64,000 bases of DNA from Kitasatospora sp. NA04385 (GTDB lineage: Bacteria > Actinomycetota > Actinomycetes > Streptomycetales > Streptomycetaceae): NCBI RefSeq assembly GCF_013364235.1, contig NZ_CP054919.1, forward strand, positions 4,667,199 to 4,731,198. The letters are read 5' to 3'. Position numbers and translations under genes: made by a program. Under the pieces are notes generated by a model, which saw only the letters and a list, made by a program, of their open reading frames with translations, did not search any database and was not told the origin of the DNA. Shown here one piece after another: positions 8,532 to 16,661 of the stretch (positions within the stretch are counted from its first letter, which is position 1; every line of letters begins with the position of its first letter).

Positions 8532-10067
8532 ACCGCGGCCCTGCACCGGGTGCCCGGCGAGGCGGTCGCGCTGGAGCGGGACGCCGCCGGGTGGCGGCTG
8601 CGCCTGGCGGACGGGCGGGAGCTGCCCGCGGACCGGGTGGTGCTGGCCACCGGGCACCCCGTCACCGGGCTGACGGGCGAGCAGGCCGAACTCGCCGCCT
8701 TCGCCGCCGCGCGCCCCGGCGCGACCTACGTCCGTGGGGACAGCGCCGCCGACATGCCGCTGTCCGGCATCGCCGCGGGCTCCCGGGTCGCCGTCCTCGG
8801 CATGGGGCTGTCGTTCTACGACGTGGTGGCCGCCCTGACCACCGGACGCGGCGGCCGCTTCGCGGAGGACGGGCGCGGCGGCCTGCGCTACCTGCCCTCG
8901 GGGCGGGAGCCGCTGATCGTCGCGGGGTCGCGCTCCGGCGTGCCGATGCCGGCCCGCGGGCTCAACCAGAAGGCCCCCGACTGGCGCTACACCGCCCGGC
9001 TGTTCACCCCGGAGCGGATCGGCGCGCTGCGCGCCGACGGCCCGCTCGACTTCCTGGCCGATGTCTGGCCGTGGCTGGACGCCGAGATGCAGCTGGTCTA
9101 CCACGGCACCGCGGTCCGGGCCCGCTACGGGGCCGAGGTCGAGCAGTGCTACCTGGACAGCTGCGTCGAGGACGTCCTGGCCGAGGGCCCGGAGGCCGCC
9201 GAGCGGATCGCCCGCGCGACGGCCGAGCGCTTCGGCGTCCAGGAGCTGGAGCCGCTGGACGTCCGGCGGCTGGCCCGCCCGTTCGCCGGGCGCAGCTACC
9301 CGGGGCCCGCGCAGTTCGCCGCCGCGCTGGCCGACCTGCTGGCGGCGGACCTGGCCGCGGCCCGGCTGGGCAACCACGACGGCCCGCTGAAGGCGGCCCT
9401 GGACGTGATCCGCGACGTGCGCGGCACCGTCCGGACCGCGGTGGACGACGGCGGCCTGACCGCCCGTTCGCACCGCGAGGACTTCCTCGGCTGGTTCGCC
9501 CCGCTCAGCGGCTTCCTCGCCGCGGGCCCGCCGCTGTCCCGGCTGCGCGAGACGCTGGCGCTGCTGGAGTCCGGGCTGCTGGAGGTGGTCGGCCCCGCGG
9601 CCCGCTTCACCGCCGACGAGGCCACCGGGGCGTTCCGGGTGGAGTCGGCGCAGGTCGCGGGCAGCGCGCGCAGCTGCGCCACGCTGATCGACGCCCGCAT
9701 CCCGGGGGCGGACCTGGACCTCGACCCGGCGCCGCTGACCCGGCAGCTGGTGGCCGCTGGGCTGTGGACCTCCTGGGCGAACGAGGCGGGCGGCGAGTCC
9801 TTCGACACCGGCGGGGTCGCGGTGACCGCCGCGCCCTACCGGCCGCTGGACGTGATCGGGGAGCCGGTGGAGGGCCTGTACGTGCTGGGCATCCCGACCG
9901 AGGGGCAGCGCTGGTTCATGCAGGTCGGCTCCACCCGGCCCGGCCCGTGGACGCAGTTCACCGCGGACGCGGACGCCGTCGCCGCCGACGCGCTGGCCGG
10001 GCTGCCGCGGATCGCGGTCCTGCCCGCGCTGACCGGCGGGCCCGCGCTGACCGGCGGGGGGTCCTGA
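8532..10067 (+). CDS. C-terminal part of the FAD/NAD(P)-binding oxidoreductase (downstream of the frameshift)
   Basis: This frame continues the flavoprotein begun near 8160. It has LPADRVVLATGHP (typical ATG motif after the NADPH domain), a second Rossmann-like VAVLGMGLSFYD segment, YVLGIPTEGQRWFMQ near the FAD-closing end, and ends at TGA 10065-10067 overlapping the next ATG (TGATG). Together with the upstream frame the oxidoreductase is about 635 residues, the usual size for NAD_binding_9 flavoproteins; some relatives of that size are N-oxygenases, but substrate cannot be read from sequence. Whether the 1-nt shift is real, programmed or an assembly error is open. If it is real, the second half lacks a proper start. 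Confidence 0.7.
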   Translation, partial: TAALHRVPGEAVALERDAAGWRLRLADGRELPADRVVLATGHPVTGLTGEQAELAAFAAARPGATYVRGDSAADMPLSGIAAGSRVAVLGMGLSFYDVVAALTTGRGGRFAEDGRGGLRYLPSGREPLIVAGSRSGVPMPARGLNQKAPDWRYTARLFTPERIGALRADGPLDFLADVWPWLDAEMQLVYHGTAVRARYGAEVEQCYLDSCVEDVLAEGPEAAERIARATAERFGVQELEPLDVRRLARPFAGRSYPGPAQFAAALADLLAADLAAARLGNHDGPLKAALDVIRDVRGTVRTAVDDGGLTARSHREDFLGWFAPLSGFLAAGPPLSRLRETLALLESGLLEVVGPAARFTADEATGAFRVESAQVAGSARSCATLIDARIPGADLDLDPAPLTRQLVAAGLWTSWANEAGGESFDTGGVAVTAAPYRPLDVIGEPVEGLYVLGIPTEGQRWFMQVGSTRPGPWTQFTADADAVAADALAGLPRIAVLPALTGGPALTGGGS

Positions 10068-11704
10068 TGTCCGCGACCCGCCTCCGCGCGCAGCCGCTCC
10101 CGGACCTCCGGCCGCAGCCCCGCCGCAGCCCGGCCCACGCGGCCTTCCGCTCGGCACGGGACCTGCTGCAGCGCCTGCGCACCCGACCGGACGCGGCCCG
10201 GCGGGAGTTCGCCTGGCCCCGGCCGACGCACTTCAACTGGGCGCTGGAGTGGTTCGACGTGGTGGCCGCCGAGGAGCCGCGCCCGGCGCTGGAGCTGGTG
10301 CACCCGGGCGGCCGGGTGGAGTCGGTCTCCTACCGCGAGCTGTCCGCCCGCTCGGACCGGCTGGCCACCTGGCTGCGCGGCCTGGGCGTGCGGCGCGGCG
10401 AGCGGGTGATGGTGGTGCTCGGCCAGCAGGTCGAGCTGTGGGAGACGCTGCTGGCCTGCCTCAAGCTCGGGGCGGTGGTCATCCCGACCTACACCTCGCT
10501 CACCGAGGCCGAGGCGCGGGACCGCTTCGAGCGCGGCGGGGTGCGCCACCTGGTGGTCCGCAGCCGGGACGTGGACCGGTTCGCGGCGGTCGACGCGGCC
10601 GTCCGGGTCGCGGTCGGCGGGCCGGTGCCGGGCTGGCACGACCACGCGGACGCCCGCCGCACGCCCGGCGCGTTCACCCCGGACGCCGCCACCCCGGCCG
10701 GGGACGTGGCCTTCGGCTACTTCACCTCGGGGACGACCTCCGCCCCGAAGCTGGTCCTGCACACCCACGCCTCGTACCCGGTCGGGCACCTCTCCTCGCT
10801 GTACTTCCACGGGCTGCTGCCGGGCGACCGGCACCTGAACGTCTCGGCACCGGGCTGGGCCAAGCACTCCTGGTCGAGCTTCTTCGTCCCGTTCACGGCG
10901 CAGGCCACGCTGGTCGTCGCGGCCGACGAGGGCCTCGGCCCGGAGGGGCTGCCGGGGCTGCTGGCGGAGCGGGAGGTCACCAGCGTCTGCGCGCCGCCCT
11001 CGTACTGGGCGGCGGTGGTGCCGCACCTGGGCACGGCCGTCCCGCGGCTGCGGGAGGCCACCAGCGCGGGGGAGCCGCTGCCCGATCCGGTGGCCGACGC
11101 GGTCGCGGCGGCCTGGGGCGTGACGGTGCGCGACGGCTACGGCCAGACCGAGACGACCGCGCTGATCGGCACCACCCCCGGCACGCCCCGCACCCCCGGC
11201 TGGCTGGGCCGGCCGCTGCCCGGCTGGGACCTCGTCCTGGACGAGGGCCACCTGTGCGTGGACCTGACCGGCGCCCCGGTCGGGATGATGGCCGGCTACG
11301 ACGACCCCGAGCACACCCGCCGGGTGCTCGGCGGCGACCGCTACCGCACCGGCGACGTGGCCGAGGCGGGCCCGGACGGGCTGCTGCGGGTCCTCGGCCG
11401 GGACGACGACGTGTTCAAGTCCGGCGGCCACCGCGTCTCGCCGTACGAGCTGGAGGCGGTGCTGCGCACCCACCCGGCGGTCCGGGACGCCGCGGTCGTC
11501 CCGGTGCCGCACGCCGGGCTGGGCCGGGCCGCGCACGCGGTGGTCGAGCCGGAGCCGGGCCGTCCGGCGGTGACGGCCGAGGAACTGCTGGCGCACGTGG
11601 ACGCCCGGGTGGGCGCGGCGGTGCGGGTCCACAGCGTGGAGTTCACCGACCGCCTGCCGCGCACCGTCTCCGGCAAGGTCCGCCGGGCGGCGCTGGCCCG
11701 CTGA
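10067..11704 (+). CDS. AMP-dependent acyl-CoA synthetase/ligase family protein
   Basis: 545 residues. It carries the adenylate-forming core motifs in order: FTSGTTSAPKLVLHTH (phosphate loop), APGWAKHSW, DGYGQTET, YRTGD, GRDDDVFKSGGHRVSPYELE and PRTVSGKVRR with the catalytic Lys near the end. The layout is closest to acetyl/medium-chain acyl-CoA synthetases. It starts at an ATG overlapping the previous stop, so it is translationally coupled to the mutase/flavoprotein gene. Inference: it activates the carboxylic acid made by the mutase and flavoenzyme, as CoA thioester or acyl-AMP. No carrier protein or condensing enzyme is nearby. An inverted repeat directly after the stop marks the operon end. 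Confidence 0.85.
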   Translation: MSATRLRAQPLPDLRPQPRRSPAHAAFRSARDLLQRLRTRPDAARREFAWPRPTHFNWALEWFDVVAAEEPRPALELVHPGGRVESVSYRELSARSDRLATWLRGLGVRRGERVMVVLGQQVELWETLLACLKLGAVVIPTYTSLTEAEARDRFERGGVRHLVVRSRDVDRFAAVDAAVRVAVGGPVPGWHDHADARRTPGAFTPDAATPAGDVAFGYFTSGTTSAPKLVLHTHASYPVGHLSSLYFHGLLPGDRHLNVSAPGWAKHSWSSFFVPFTAQATLVVAADEGLGPEGLPGLLAEREVTSVCAPPSYWAAVVPHLGTAVPRLREATSAGEPLPDPVADAVAAAWGVTVRDGYGQTETTALIGTTPGTPRTPGWLGRPLPGWDLVLDEGHLCVDLTGAPVGMMAGYDDPEHTRRVLGGDRYRTGDVAEAGPDGLLRVLGRDDDVFKSGGHRVSPYELEAVLRTHPAVRDAAVVPVPHAGLGRAAHAVVEPEPGRPAVTAEELLAHVDARVGAAVRVHSVEFTDRLPRTVSGKVRRAALAR

Positions 11705-11727
11705 GCCGACCGGTCGTTTCGGTCGGC
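11705..11727 (+). terminator. Hairpin at end of the mutase-ligase operon
   Basis: Arms GCCGACCG (11705-11712) and CGGTCGGC (11720-11727) with a 7-base loop, directly after the ligase TGA. A second GC-rich hairpin (GCCGGCGC at 11795-11802 with GCGCCGGC at 11807-11814) lies further down, before the cupin leader. Confidence 0.6.
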
Positions 11728-11836
11728 CGTCGTAGCGGTGAACCCGGCGGTCCCGCAAGCCGGTTCACGATTCCCGAACACTCCGGTCCTCCGGGCCGGC
11801 GCGGTTGCGCCGGCGCCGGAAGACCGCCACTCTAGG

Positions 11837-11861
11837 GAGTAAGGGTTTTGAACCCTTACTC
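11837..11861. promoter_or_regulatory. 25-bp perfect palindrome, candidate operator of the cupin-MFS operon
   Basis: Arms GAGTAAGGGTT (11837-11847) and AACCCTTACTC (11851-11861) separated by TTG form an 11-bp perfect inverted repeat. It ends ten bases before the RBS of the cupin gene. Its low GC relative to the surroundings and position suggest an operator for a dimeric repressor, such as the CGNR protein or another regulator nearby. It could also form an mRNA hairpin in the 5' leader. Confidence 0.6.
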
Positions 11862-11883
11862 GACCTCATCGGAGGAGAGCACC

Positions 11884-12339
11884 GTGTCCACGCCCCAGCA
11901 CACCCCCCAGCCCCGCCGGATCGAGGTCGTCGAAGGGATCTTCGACGACGGGCTCGACGGCGCCGGGATCACCTGGACCCCGTACGTCCAGCCCGGCCGC
12001 GACGCCGTCGACGTCCACTGGCTCTACACCTCGGAGGAGACCGGCCCCGACGGCGCCGAGGCGTACGTCGCCCAGTTCCGCCCCGGAGCCCACGGCGACC
12101 TGCACCGCCACCTCGGCTTCGAGCTGATCGTGGTGCTGGACGGCGAGCTGGTGAACGACAACGGCGACCGCTACGGCCGCGGCACGCTCGTCGTCGAACG
12201 CCCCGACAGCGTGCACCGGGTCACCAGCCCGCTGGGCTGCCGGCTCCTGGTCGTCCGCGAGAAGCGCACCCTGCCGCTGCACCCCGGCGAGGAGGCCGAC
12301 ACCGGCCTGGCCCTCGACGGCGCGCGGTCCGCCGCCTGA
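11884..12339 (+). CDS. Cupin domain protein
   Basis: GTG 11884 is preceded by GGAGGAGAG at 11871-11879; an in-frame ATG at 11848 lies inside the palindrome region and is less likely. About 151 residues. The central part (FRPGAHGDLHRHLGFELIVVLDGELVNDNGDRYGRGTLVVERPDSVHRVTS) has the two cupin motifs with His residues placed for metal binding, similar to ChrR-like cupins. The role may be a small-molecule sensor or an enzyme. It is the first gene of an apparent operon with the MFS gene 33 bases downstream, which has a similar leader (AGGAGAGCACC). Confidence 0.8.
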   Translation: MSTPQHTPQPRRIEVVEGIFDDGLDGAGITWTPYVQPGRDAVDVHWLYTSEETGPDGAEAYVAQFRPGAHGDLHRHLGFELIVVLDGELVNDNGDRYGRGTLVVERPDSVHRVTSPLGCRLLVVREKRTLPLHPGEEADTGLALDGARSAA

Positions 12340-12372
12340 CCGACCCCTCCACCACGCCTCCAGGAGAGCACC

Positions 12373-13680
12373 GTGACCGACCAACTCGCCTCCCCCCTCC
12401 GGCCGCCCGCCCCCGTCGACGCCGTGCCCGTCGGGCCGCTGGTCGGCCAGTCCGGCAAGGTGCACACCCCGCGCTTCAAGTGGGGCATCCTCGGCATCGG
12501 GATCGCCGCCCAGGCCGCGTTCAGCGCCGCCTTCCAGGGCATCCCCACCTCCGGCTCGCTGCTCCAGGACGCCTACCGGCTCACCCCCTCCCAGCTCGGC
12601 CTGGTGCTGGCCGCGGTCACCTGCGGCGCGTTCGTCACCGACGTGTTCTGGGGGCTGATGTCGGACCGGATCGGCGAGCGCAAGGTGCTGATCACCGGCC
12701 TGACCGGCACCACCCTCGCGCTCGCCGCCGCCGCCCTCTTCCTCAGCCCCGGCGGCGGCGCCGTCCCCTCCTACACGGCGCTGGCGGTGGTCCTCTTCAT
12801 GGCCGGCTGCCTCGGCGGCTCCGTCAACGGGGCCTCCGGCCGGGCGGTGATGGGCTGGTTCCCGGTCCACCAGCGCGGCTTCGCCATCAGCCTCCGGGTG
12901 GCCGCCGTCCCGGCCGGCGGGGCGATCGGCGCCGCCGTGCTGCCCCCGCTCGCGATGAACGGCGGCTTCCGCTGGGTGTTCGCCTTCCTGACGGCCTTCT
13001 CGCTGCTGGCCACCGTCGCCGTGGTGATCTGGCTGGACGAGCCCCCGCTGGCCAAGACCAAGGCCCAGGGCGGCACCGCCGCCCCGCTGGCGCCCAACCC
13101 GCTCAAGCGCTGGGACATCTGGCGGATCGCCATCACCGCCTTCCTGCTCGACCTGCCGCAGTTCACCGTCCTGACCTTCGGCTCGGTCTTCCTGCACACC
13201 GTCAAGCACGTCTCGCTCGGCACGATCGCCGTCCTGCTGGTCGTCGTGCAGGTCCTCAGCGCGGTCTCCCGGGTCTGGGGCGGCCGCTGGACCGACCGCC
13301 GCGGCGGACGCCACCGCCGCACCATGGTCACCGTCTACAGCTGGATCATCGCCGGGGGCTTCACCGCCGTCGCCCTCCTGGAGTCCGGCCCGGCCTGGCT
13401 GGTCGCCGCCCTGCTGGTGGTCTCCGGCATCCTCGCCTGCGGCTGGCACGGCGTGCACTACGCCGAGATCGCCACCATGGCGGGGGCCGAACGCTCGGGC
13501 ACCGCACTGGGGTTGGAGAACACGCTGGTCTTCGCGGGCGCCTTCGTCACCCCGCTGCTGATCCCGGCCCTGCTGTCCGCCTCGTCCTGGCCGGTGGTGA
13601 TGCTGCTGATCGGCGCGCTCCCGGCCGTGCTGTCGGCGCTCATCATGCCGCGCGAGCCGAAGCTCCCGGCGCGGGCCTGA
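12373..13680 (+). CDS. MFS transporter
   Basis: 435 residues starting at GTG 12373 after AGGAGAG. About twelve hydrophobic segments are visible. The loop between TM2 and TM3 carries the major-facilitator motif (DVFWGLMSDRIGERKVLITG), and the repeat of that loop appears in the second half (GGRWTDRRGGRHRR). Substrate is unknown. Its position between a cupin and a CGNR regulator, just after the mutase-ligase cluster, makes export of that cluster's product or of a toxic precursor possible, but this is inference. Confidence 0.85.
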   Translation: MTDQLASPLRPPAPVDAVPVGPLVGQSGKVHTPRFKWGILGIGIAAQAAFSAAFQGIPTSGSLLQDAYRLTPSQLGLVLAAVTCGAFVTDVFWGLMSDRIGERKVLITGLTGTTLALAAAALFLSPGGGAVPSYTALAVVLFMAGCLGGSVNGASGRAVMGWFPVHQRGFAISLRVAAVPAGGAIGAAVLPPLAMNGGFRWVFAFLTAFSLLATVAVVIWLDEPPLAKTKAQGGTAAPLAPNPLKRWDIWRIAITAFLLDLPQFTVLTFGSVFLHTVKHVSLGTIAVLLVVVQVLSAVSRVWGGRWTDRRGGRHRRTMVTVYSWIIAGGFTAVALLESGPAWLVAALLVVSGILACGWHGVHYAEIATMAGAERSGTALGLENTLVFAGAFVTPLLIPALLSASSWPVVMLLIGALPAVLSALIMPREPKLPARA

Positions 13681-13859
13681 CCGGGCTCCGCGCCCGGCGC
13701 CCCGTCCGTGGCACCATCGGCCCGTGGGGGTCGGTGGTGCCGGTGGTGCCGGTGCGCCCGGCCCTGGCCTCGGCCTCGGCTCCGGCTCCGGCTCCGGCCC
13801 CGGCCTCGGCCCCGGCCCCGGAACGGCAACTGGAACTGGAACAGGAAGGAGAGCGTCCC

Positions 13860-14471
13860 GTGAGTGCCAGCACCGACCTGCGCTTCGACACCGGCCGGAT
13901 CTGCCTCGACCTGCTGGCCACCGTCGGCGGCAACCTCTCGTCGAGCCCGGTCGAACGGCTCGACGGCGTCGCCCGCCTGGACGCCTGGCTGCACGGCGCG
14001 GGCGTGGTGCCCGTCGACGAACCGCTCGACCTGGACGCGGAAGCGCTGGACGGCTTCCTGGCCCTGCGCGCCCGCCTCCACCGGATCGTCCACGCCGAAC
14101 TCGACGGCACCGGCCCCACCGACGACGACCTGGCCGCGCTCAACCGCACCGCCGCGGCCGGCCCGCTCGCCCTCCGCCTGGACCGCACCCCCGGGGCGGG
14201 CCTGCACTGCCGGACGGTCACCCCGCCCGACCTCGCCGACCTGCTCGGCGCGGTCGCCCAGGACGCCGTCCGGCTGTTCGGCTCGCCGGACCGCGCGCTG
14301 CTGCGCGAGTGCGAGGGCCCGACCTGCGACCTGGTCTACGTGGACGCCTCGCGCGGCCGACGCCGCCGCTGGTGCTCCGCCTCGGCCTGCGCCAACCGGC
14401 ACTACGTGGCCGCCCACCGGGCCCGCCGGTCGGAGGCGGGCCCCCCGTCCCCGTCCGGGGAGCCCGCCTAG
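13860..14471 (+). CDS. CGNR zinc-finger / ABATE-domain transcriptional regulator
   Basis: GTG 13860 follows the RBS GGAAGGAGAG. About 203 residues. The N-terminal two thirds resemble the ABATE ligand-binding domain (FDTGRICLDLLATVGG at the start). The C-terminus has the CGNR zinc-finger pattern: ECEGPTCDLVYVD, then RRRWCSASACANRH with the final Cys-x-Asn-Arg. The family contains predicted DNA-binding regulators of neighbouring transporter genes. The region before the start holds a GGCTCC/GGCCCC-rich simple repeat (about 13765-13830). It ends at a 21-bp-stem bidirectional terminator. Confidence 0.85.
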   Translation: MSASTDLRFDTGRICLDLLATVGGNLSSSPVERLDGVARLDAWLHGAGVVPVDEPLDLDAEALDGFLALRARLHRIVHAELDGTGPTDDDLAALNRTAAAGPLALRLDRTPGAGLHCRTVTPPDLADLLGAVAQDAVRLFGSPDRALLRECEGPTCDLVYVDASRGRRRRWCSASACANRHYVAAHRARRSEAGPPSPSGEPA

Positions 14472-14481
14472 CCGCGCACCC

Positions 14482-14530
14482 CGCACCCCGGAGCCCCGTC
14501 CGCTCTCGTCGGACGGGGCTCCGGGGTGCG
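14482..14530. terminator. Bidirectional terminator, 21-bp perfect stem
   Basis: 14482-14502 pairs with 14510-14530 without mismatch; the loop is CTCTCGT. It lies between the stops of the convergent CGNR-regulator and LysR genes. Confidence 0.9.
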
Positions 14531-14553
14531 CGGCGTAGGACGCCGGGGGTGGT

Positions 14554-15453
14554 TCAGACGGCCTGGAGGGTCGGGGTGCCGCGGCGGGACGGCGCGGGGC
14601 GCAGTCGTCTCAGGTGGGCCGAGACGCCGGCGGGGCAGGTGCGGCGGTTCCAGAGCACCTCGGTGACGACCACGTGCCCGGTCTCCAGCGGCATCTCCAC
14701 CAGGTGGCCCTTGGCCAGCCAGGGCCGCACCGCGACCTCCGGCAGCAGCCCGACGCCGAGACCGGCCAGCACCGCCGACTTCACGCCCTCCAGGCTGCCC
14801 ACCTGCATCGGCTCGGCGTCCGGCAGCCGCTCCAGCACGTCGGTCTCGGTCAACTCCCGGTAGACGCAGTCCCGTCCGGTCAGCAGCACGCGGCGGGGCC
14901 GGGCCGCGGCGTCGCGGGTGCCGACCAGCAGCGCGTCCTCCTCCCACAGCACCCGGCTGTGGACCGGGTCGTCGCCGTCGTTCCCGGCCCGCCAGGGCTC
15001 CTTGGTCCGGTTGACCAGCACCACGCTCGTCCCGCCGGAGAGCACCTGCTCGCGCAGGCGTCCGGGGGTGGCGGTCTCGATCTCCAGGCTCAGTTCCGGC
15101 AGGAAGCGGTTCATCATCTTCACGAAGCTCGGCAGCTGGTAGGCGCAGACCGACGGGGTCGCTCCCAGGTGCAGGGCTGCGGGGTCGCCGCTCCCGGCGG
15201 CCCGGGCCACCGCGAGCCGGGCGCGCTCCATGTCGTCGAGGATCGTCTCGGCGTGCTCCAGCAGGGCCGCCCCGGACCGGGTGAGCGGGCTCCCCGGCAG
15301 GTTGCGGTCGAACAGCCGGGCGCCCAGGGCCCGTTCCAGGCCCTGGATGTGTCCGGTGACGGTCGAGCGGGCGACGCCGAGTCGTTCGGCGGCGGCGCTG
15401 TTGCTCCCGGTGCGGGCGGCCAGCGTGAAGGTCTGCAGCCAGCGGGTTTCCAT
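14554..15453 (-). CDS. LysR family transcriptional regulator
   Basis: 299 residues from ATG at 15453, preceded by GGGAGAGG. The N-terminal winged helix is clear (METRWLQTFTLAARTGSNSAAAERLGVARSTVTGHIQGLERALGARLFDR), followed by a substrate-binding domain (LHLGATPSVCAYQLPSFV, VLVNRTK, GLGVGLLPEVAV). It would act as a tetrameric regulator responding to a small ligand. Its 5' end is separated from the afsA-like gene by only 71 bases, with both on the same strand, so it may be cotranscribed downstream of afsA. Confidence 0.9.
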   Translation of the reverse strand: METRWLQTFTLAARTGSNSAAAERLGVARSTVTGHIQGLERALGARLFDRNLPGSPLTRSGAALLEHAETILDDMERARLAVARAAGSGDPAALHLGATPSVCAYQLPSFVKMMNRFLPELSLEIETATPGRLREQVLSGGTSVVLVNRTKEPWRAGNDGDDPVHSRVLWEEDALLVGTRDAAARPRRVLLTGRDCVYRELTETDVLERLPDAEPMQVGSLEGVKSAVLAGLGVGLLPEVAVRPWLAKGHLVEMPLETGHVVVTEVLWNRRTCPAGVSAHLRRLRPAPSRRGTPTLQAV

Positions 15454-15524
15454 GTCCGTCCTCTCCCTTGCTCGTCTGTTGCCTTGCTCGCCTGTTCCCC
15501 TGCTCGTCTGTCGGTGCCTGCCCG

Positions 15525-16436
15525 TCAGCGGCCGGGCGCGTCGTCCAGGGTGACGACGGTGGAGAACACGCAGGTCCGGTCCTGCGTGGCGGAGACCACG
15601 AACCTGCGCCGCCCGGGCCGGTCCTCCGGGTGCGGGTCGAGCGGGGCCGCGGTGACGTCGCAGACCGCGTCGAACTCGGCGTACCGGGCGAAGACGCTGT
15701 CCATGCCGACGACCAGCCCGGGCCGCGAGCGGCAGGCGGCGTGCGCGGCCTGCTGGGCGGCCTCCAGCAGCAGCATGCCGGGGACGTGGTCGACCGGGTG
15801 GTCGAAGAGCACCGGGTGGCTGAGGTCGACGCGCAGCTGGGTGCGGTCGTCCCGGCGGGCCGGGGCCAGCACCACGTCGGTGTGGTGCTCGCGGCCGACC
15901 CGGGCCGGCGGGAGCGGCGGGAGCAGCGGCGGCGCCCCGGCGCGGGCCCGCTCGGGGTCGGCGCGGTCGCCGCGCAGCCGCCGGTAGATCGCGGGCGGGT
16001 GGTTGACGAAGCCGGTGTGCACGCGGGCCAGCGGCACCCCGTCCGCCAGGACCTGCACCGCCATCCGCAGGGACACCAGCCGGCCGGCCCGGCGCACCAC
16101 GTCCGAGCAGGACACCCGCAGTTCGACGGGGTGCCGGGAGTCGGCCGCGGCCAGCGCGGCGGGGTCGACGGTCAGCGACAGGTCGCACCAGGACTGGCGG
16201 TGGTCCAGCGGCGCGCCGTACGCGGCGTGCGAGAGCAGCGGGATGGCCTGGCGCACCGTCTCGACGAGGAGCAGCGGGGAGTGGCCGCCGTCGGCGGTGC
16301 GGTAGAAAGGGTGCGAGGCGGGCCAGCGGGCGGAGAGTTCGAACCGGTCCGGTCCGAGCTCGCGCCAGTCGGTGAGCAGGATCTCCGCCGTGTCGCGCTT
16401 GTGGACCAGCGCACCCGGCAGCGTGCTTGCTTTCAC
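15525..16436 (-). CDS. afsA: AfsA-like gamma-butyrolactone biosynthesis hotdog protein
   Basis: 303 residues. Two AfsA hotdog repeats are visible: SHPFYRTADGGHSPLLLVETVRQA in the first half and HPVLFDHPVDHVPGMLLLEAAQQAAH in the second, the latter close to the family signature. AfsA homologues condense a beta-ketoacyl thioester with dihydroxyacetone phosphate as the first step to A-factor-type signals. Start GTG 16436 has a GGGGGGAAGA leader. It diverges from a TetR-type receptor gene with a palindrome between them, the usual arrangement of afsA/receptor pairs. The exact signal made cannot be inferred. Confidence 0.9.
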   Translation of the reverse strand: MKASTLPGALVHKRDTAEILLTDWRELGPDRFELSARWPASHPFYRTADGGHSPLLLVETVRQAIPLLSHAAYGAPLDHRQSWCDLSLTVDPAALAAADSRHPVELRVSCSDVVRRAGRLVSLRMAVQVLADGVPLARVHTGFVNHPPAIYRRLRGDRADPERARAGAPPLLPPLPPARVGREHHTDVVLAPARRDDRTQLRVDLSHPVLFDHPVDHVPGMLLLEAAQQAAHAACRSRPGLVVGMDSVFARYAEFDAVCDVTAAPLDPHPEDRPGRRRFVVSATQDRTCVFSTVVTLDDAPGR

Positions 16437-16489
16437 TCTTCCCCCCGAGAAGACGCGGGGCGACGCCCGGTGGGGCGCCGCGGCTCTGG

Positions 16490-16514
16490 AAAAATAGTGA
16501 CCGTCCTGATTTTT
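16490..16514. promoter_or_regulatory. Palindrome between afsA and the receptor gene, ARE-like operator candidate
   Basis: The 25-bp site has the form AAAAAT-N3-GAC-N-GTC-N3-ATTTTT, symmetrical about 16502. It lies about 54 bases upstream of the afsA-like start. Butyrolactone receptors bind semi-palindromic autoregulatory elements of about this length next to afsA and their own genes. The fit to published ARE consensus is not exact, so this is a positional and symmetry argument. A second perfect palindrome CGAACGTTCG is at 16631-16640, in front of the receptor gene. Confidence 0.55.
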
Positions 16515-16661
16515 AGCACGAGAAGGTGAGCATCAGAAGGGCACTCGGGATCATTTGAACTCCTCTATACCCAAGGGTTGTCCCGCCACGGGCAAGGGCT
16601 GTGGGAGCGTGCAGGTGCCGGTTATGATGGCGAACGTTCGGATTTTTTTGGAGGTGGGATC

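Noticed and set aside
6206..11704. Single 1832-residue open frame through the mutase-ligase region
   Set aside because: From about 8531 to 10066 the frame encodes Arg/Gly nonsense while another frame holds the flavoprotein. The ligase ATG at 10067 has its own coupling. It is several genes plus a frameshift.
16554..16628. Standard -35/-10 promoter for the receptor gene
   Set aside because: TTGAAC at 16554 and TATGAT at 16623 are too far apart, and no proper partner for either was found.
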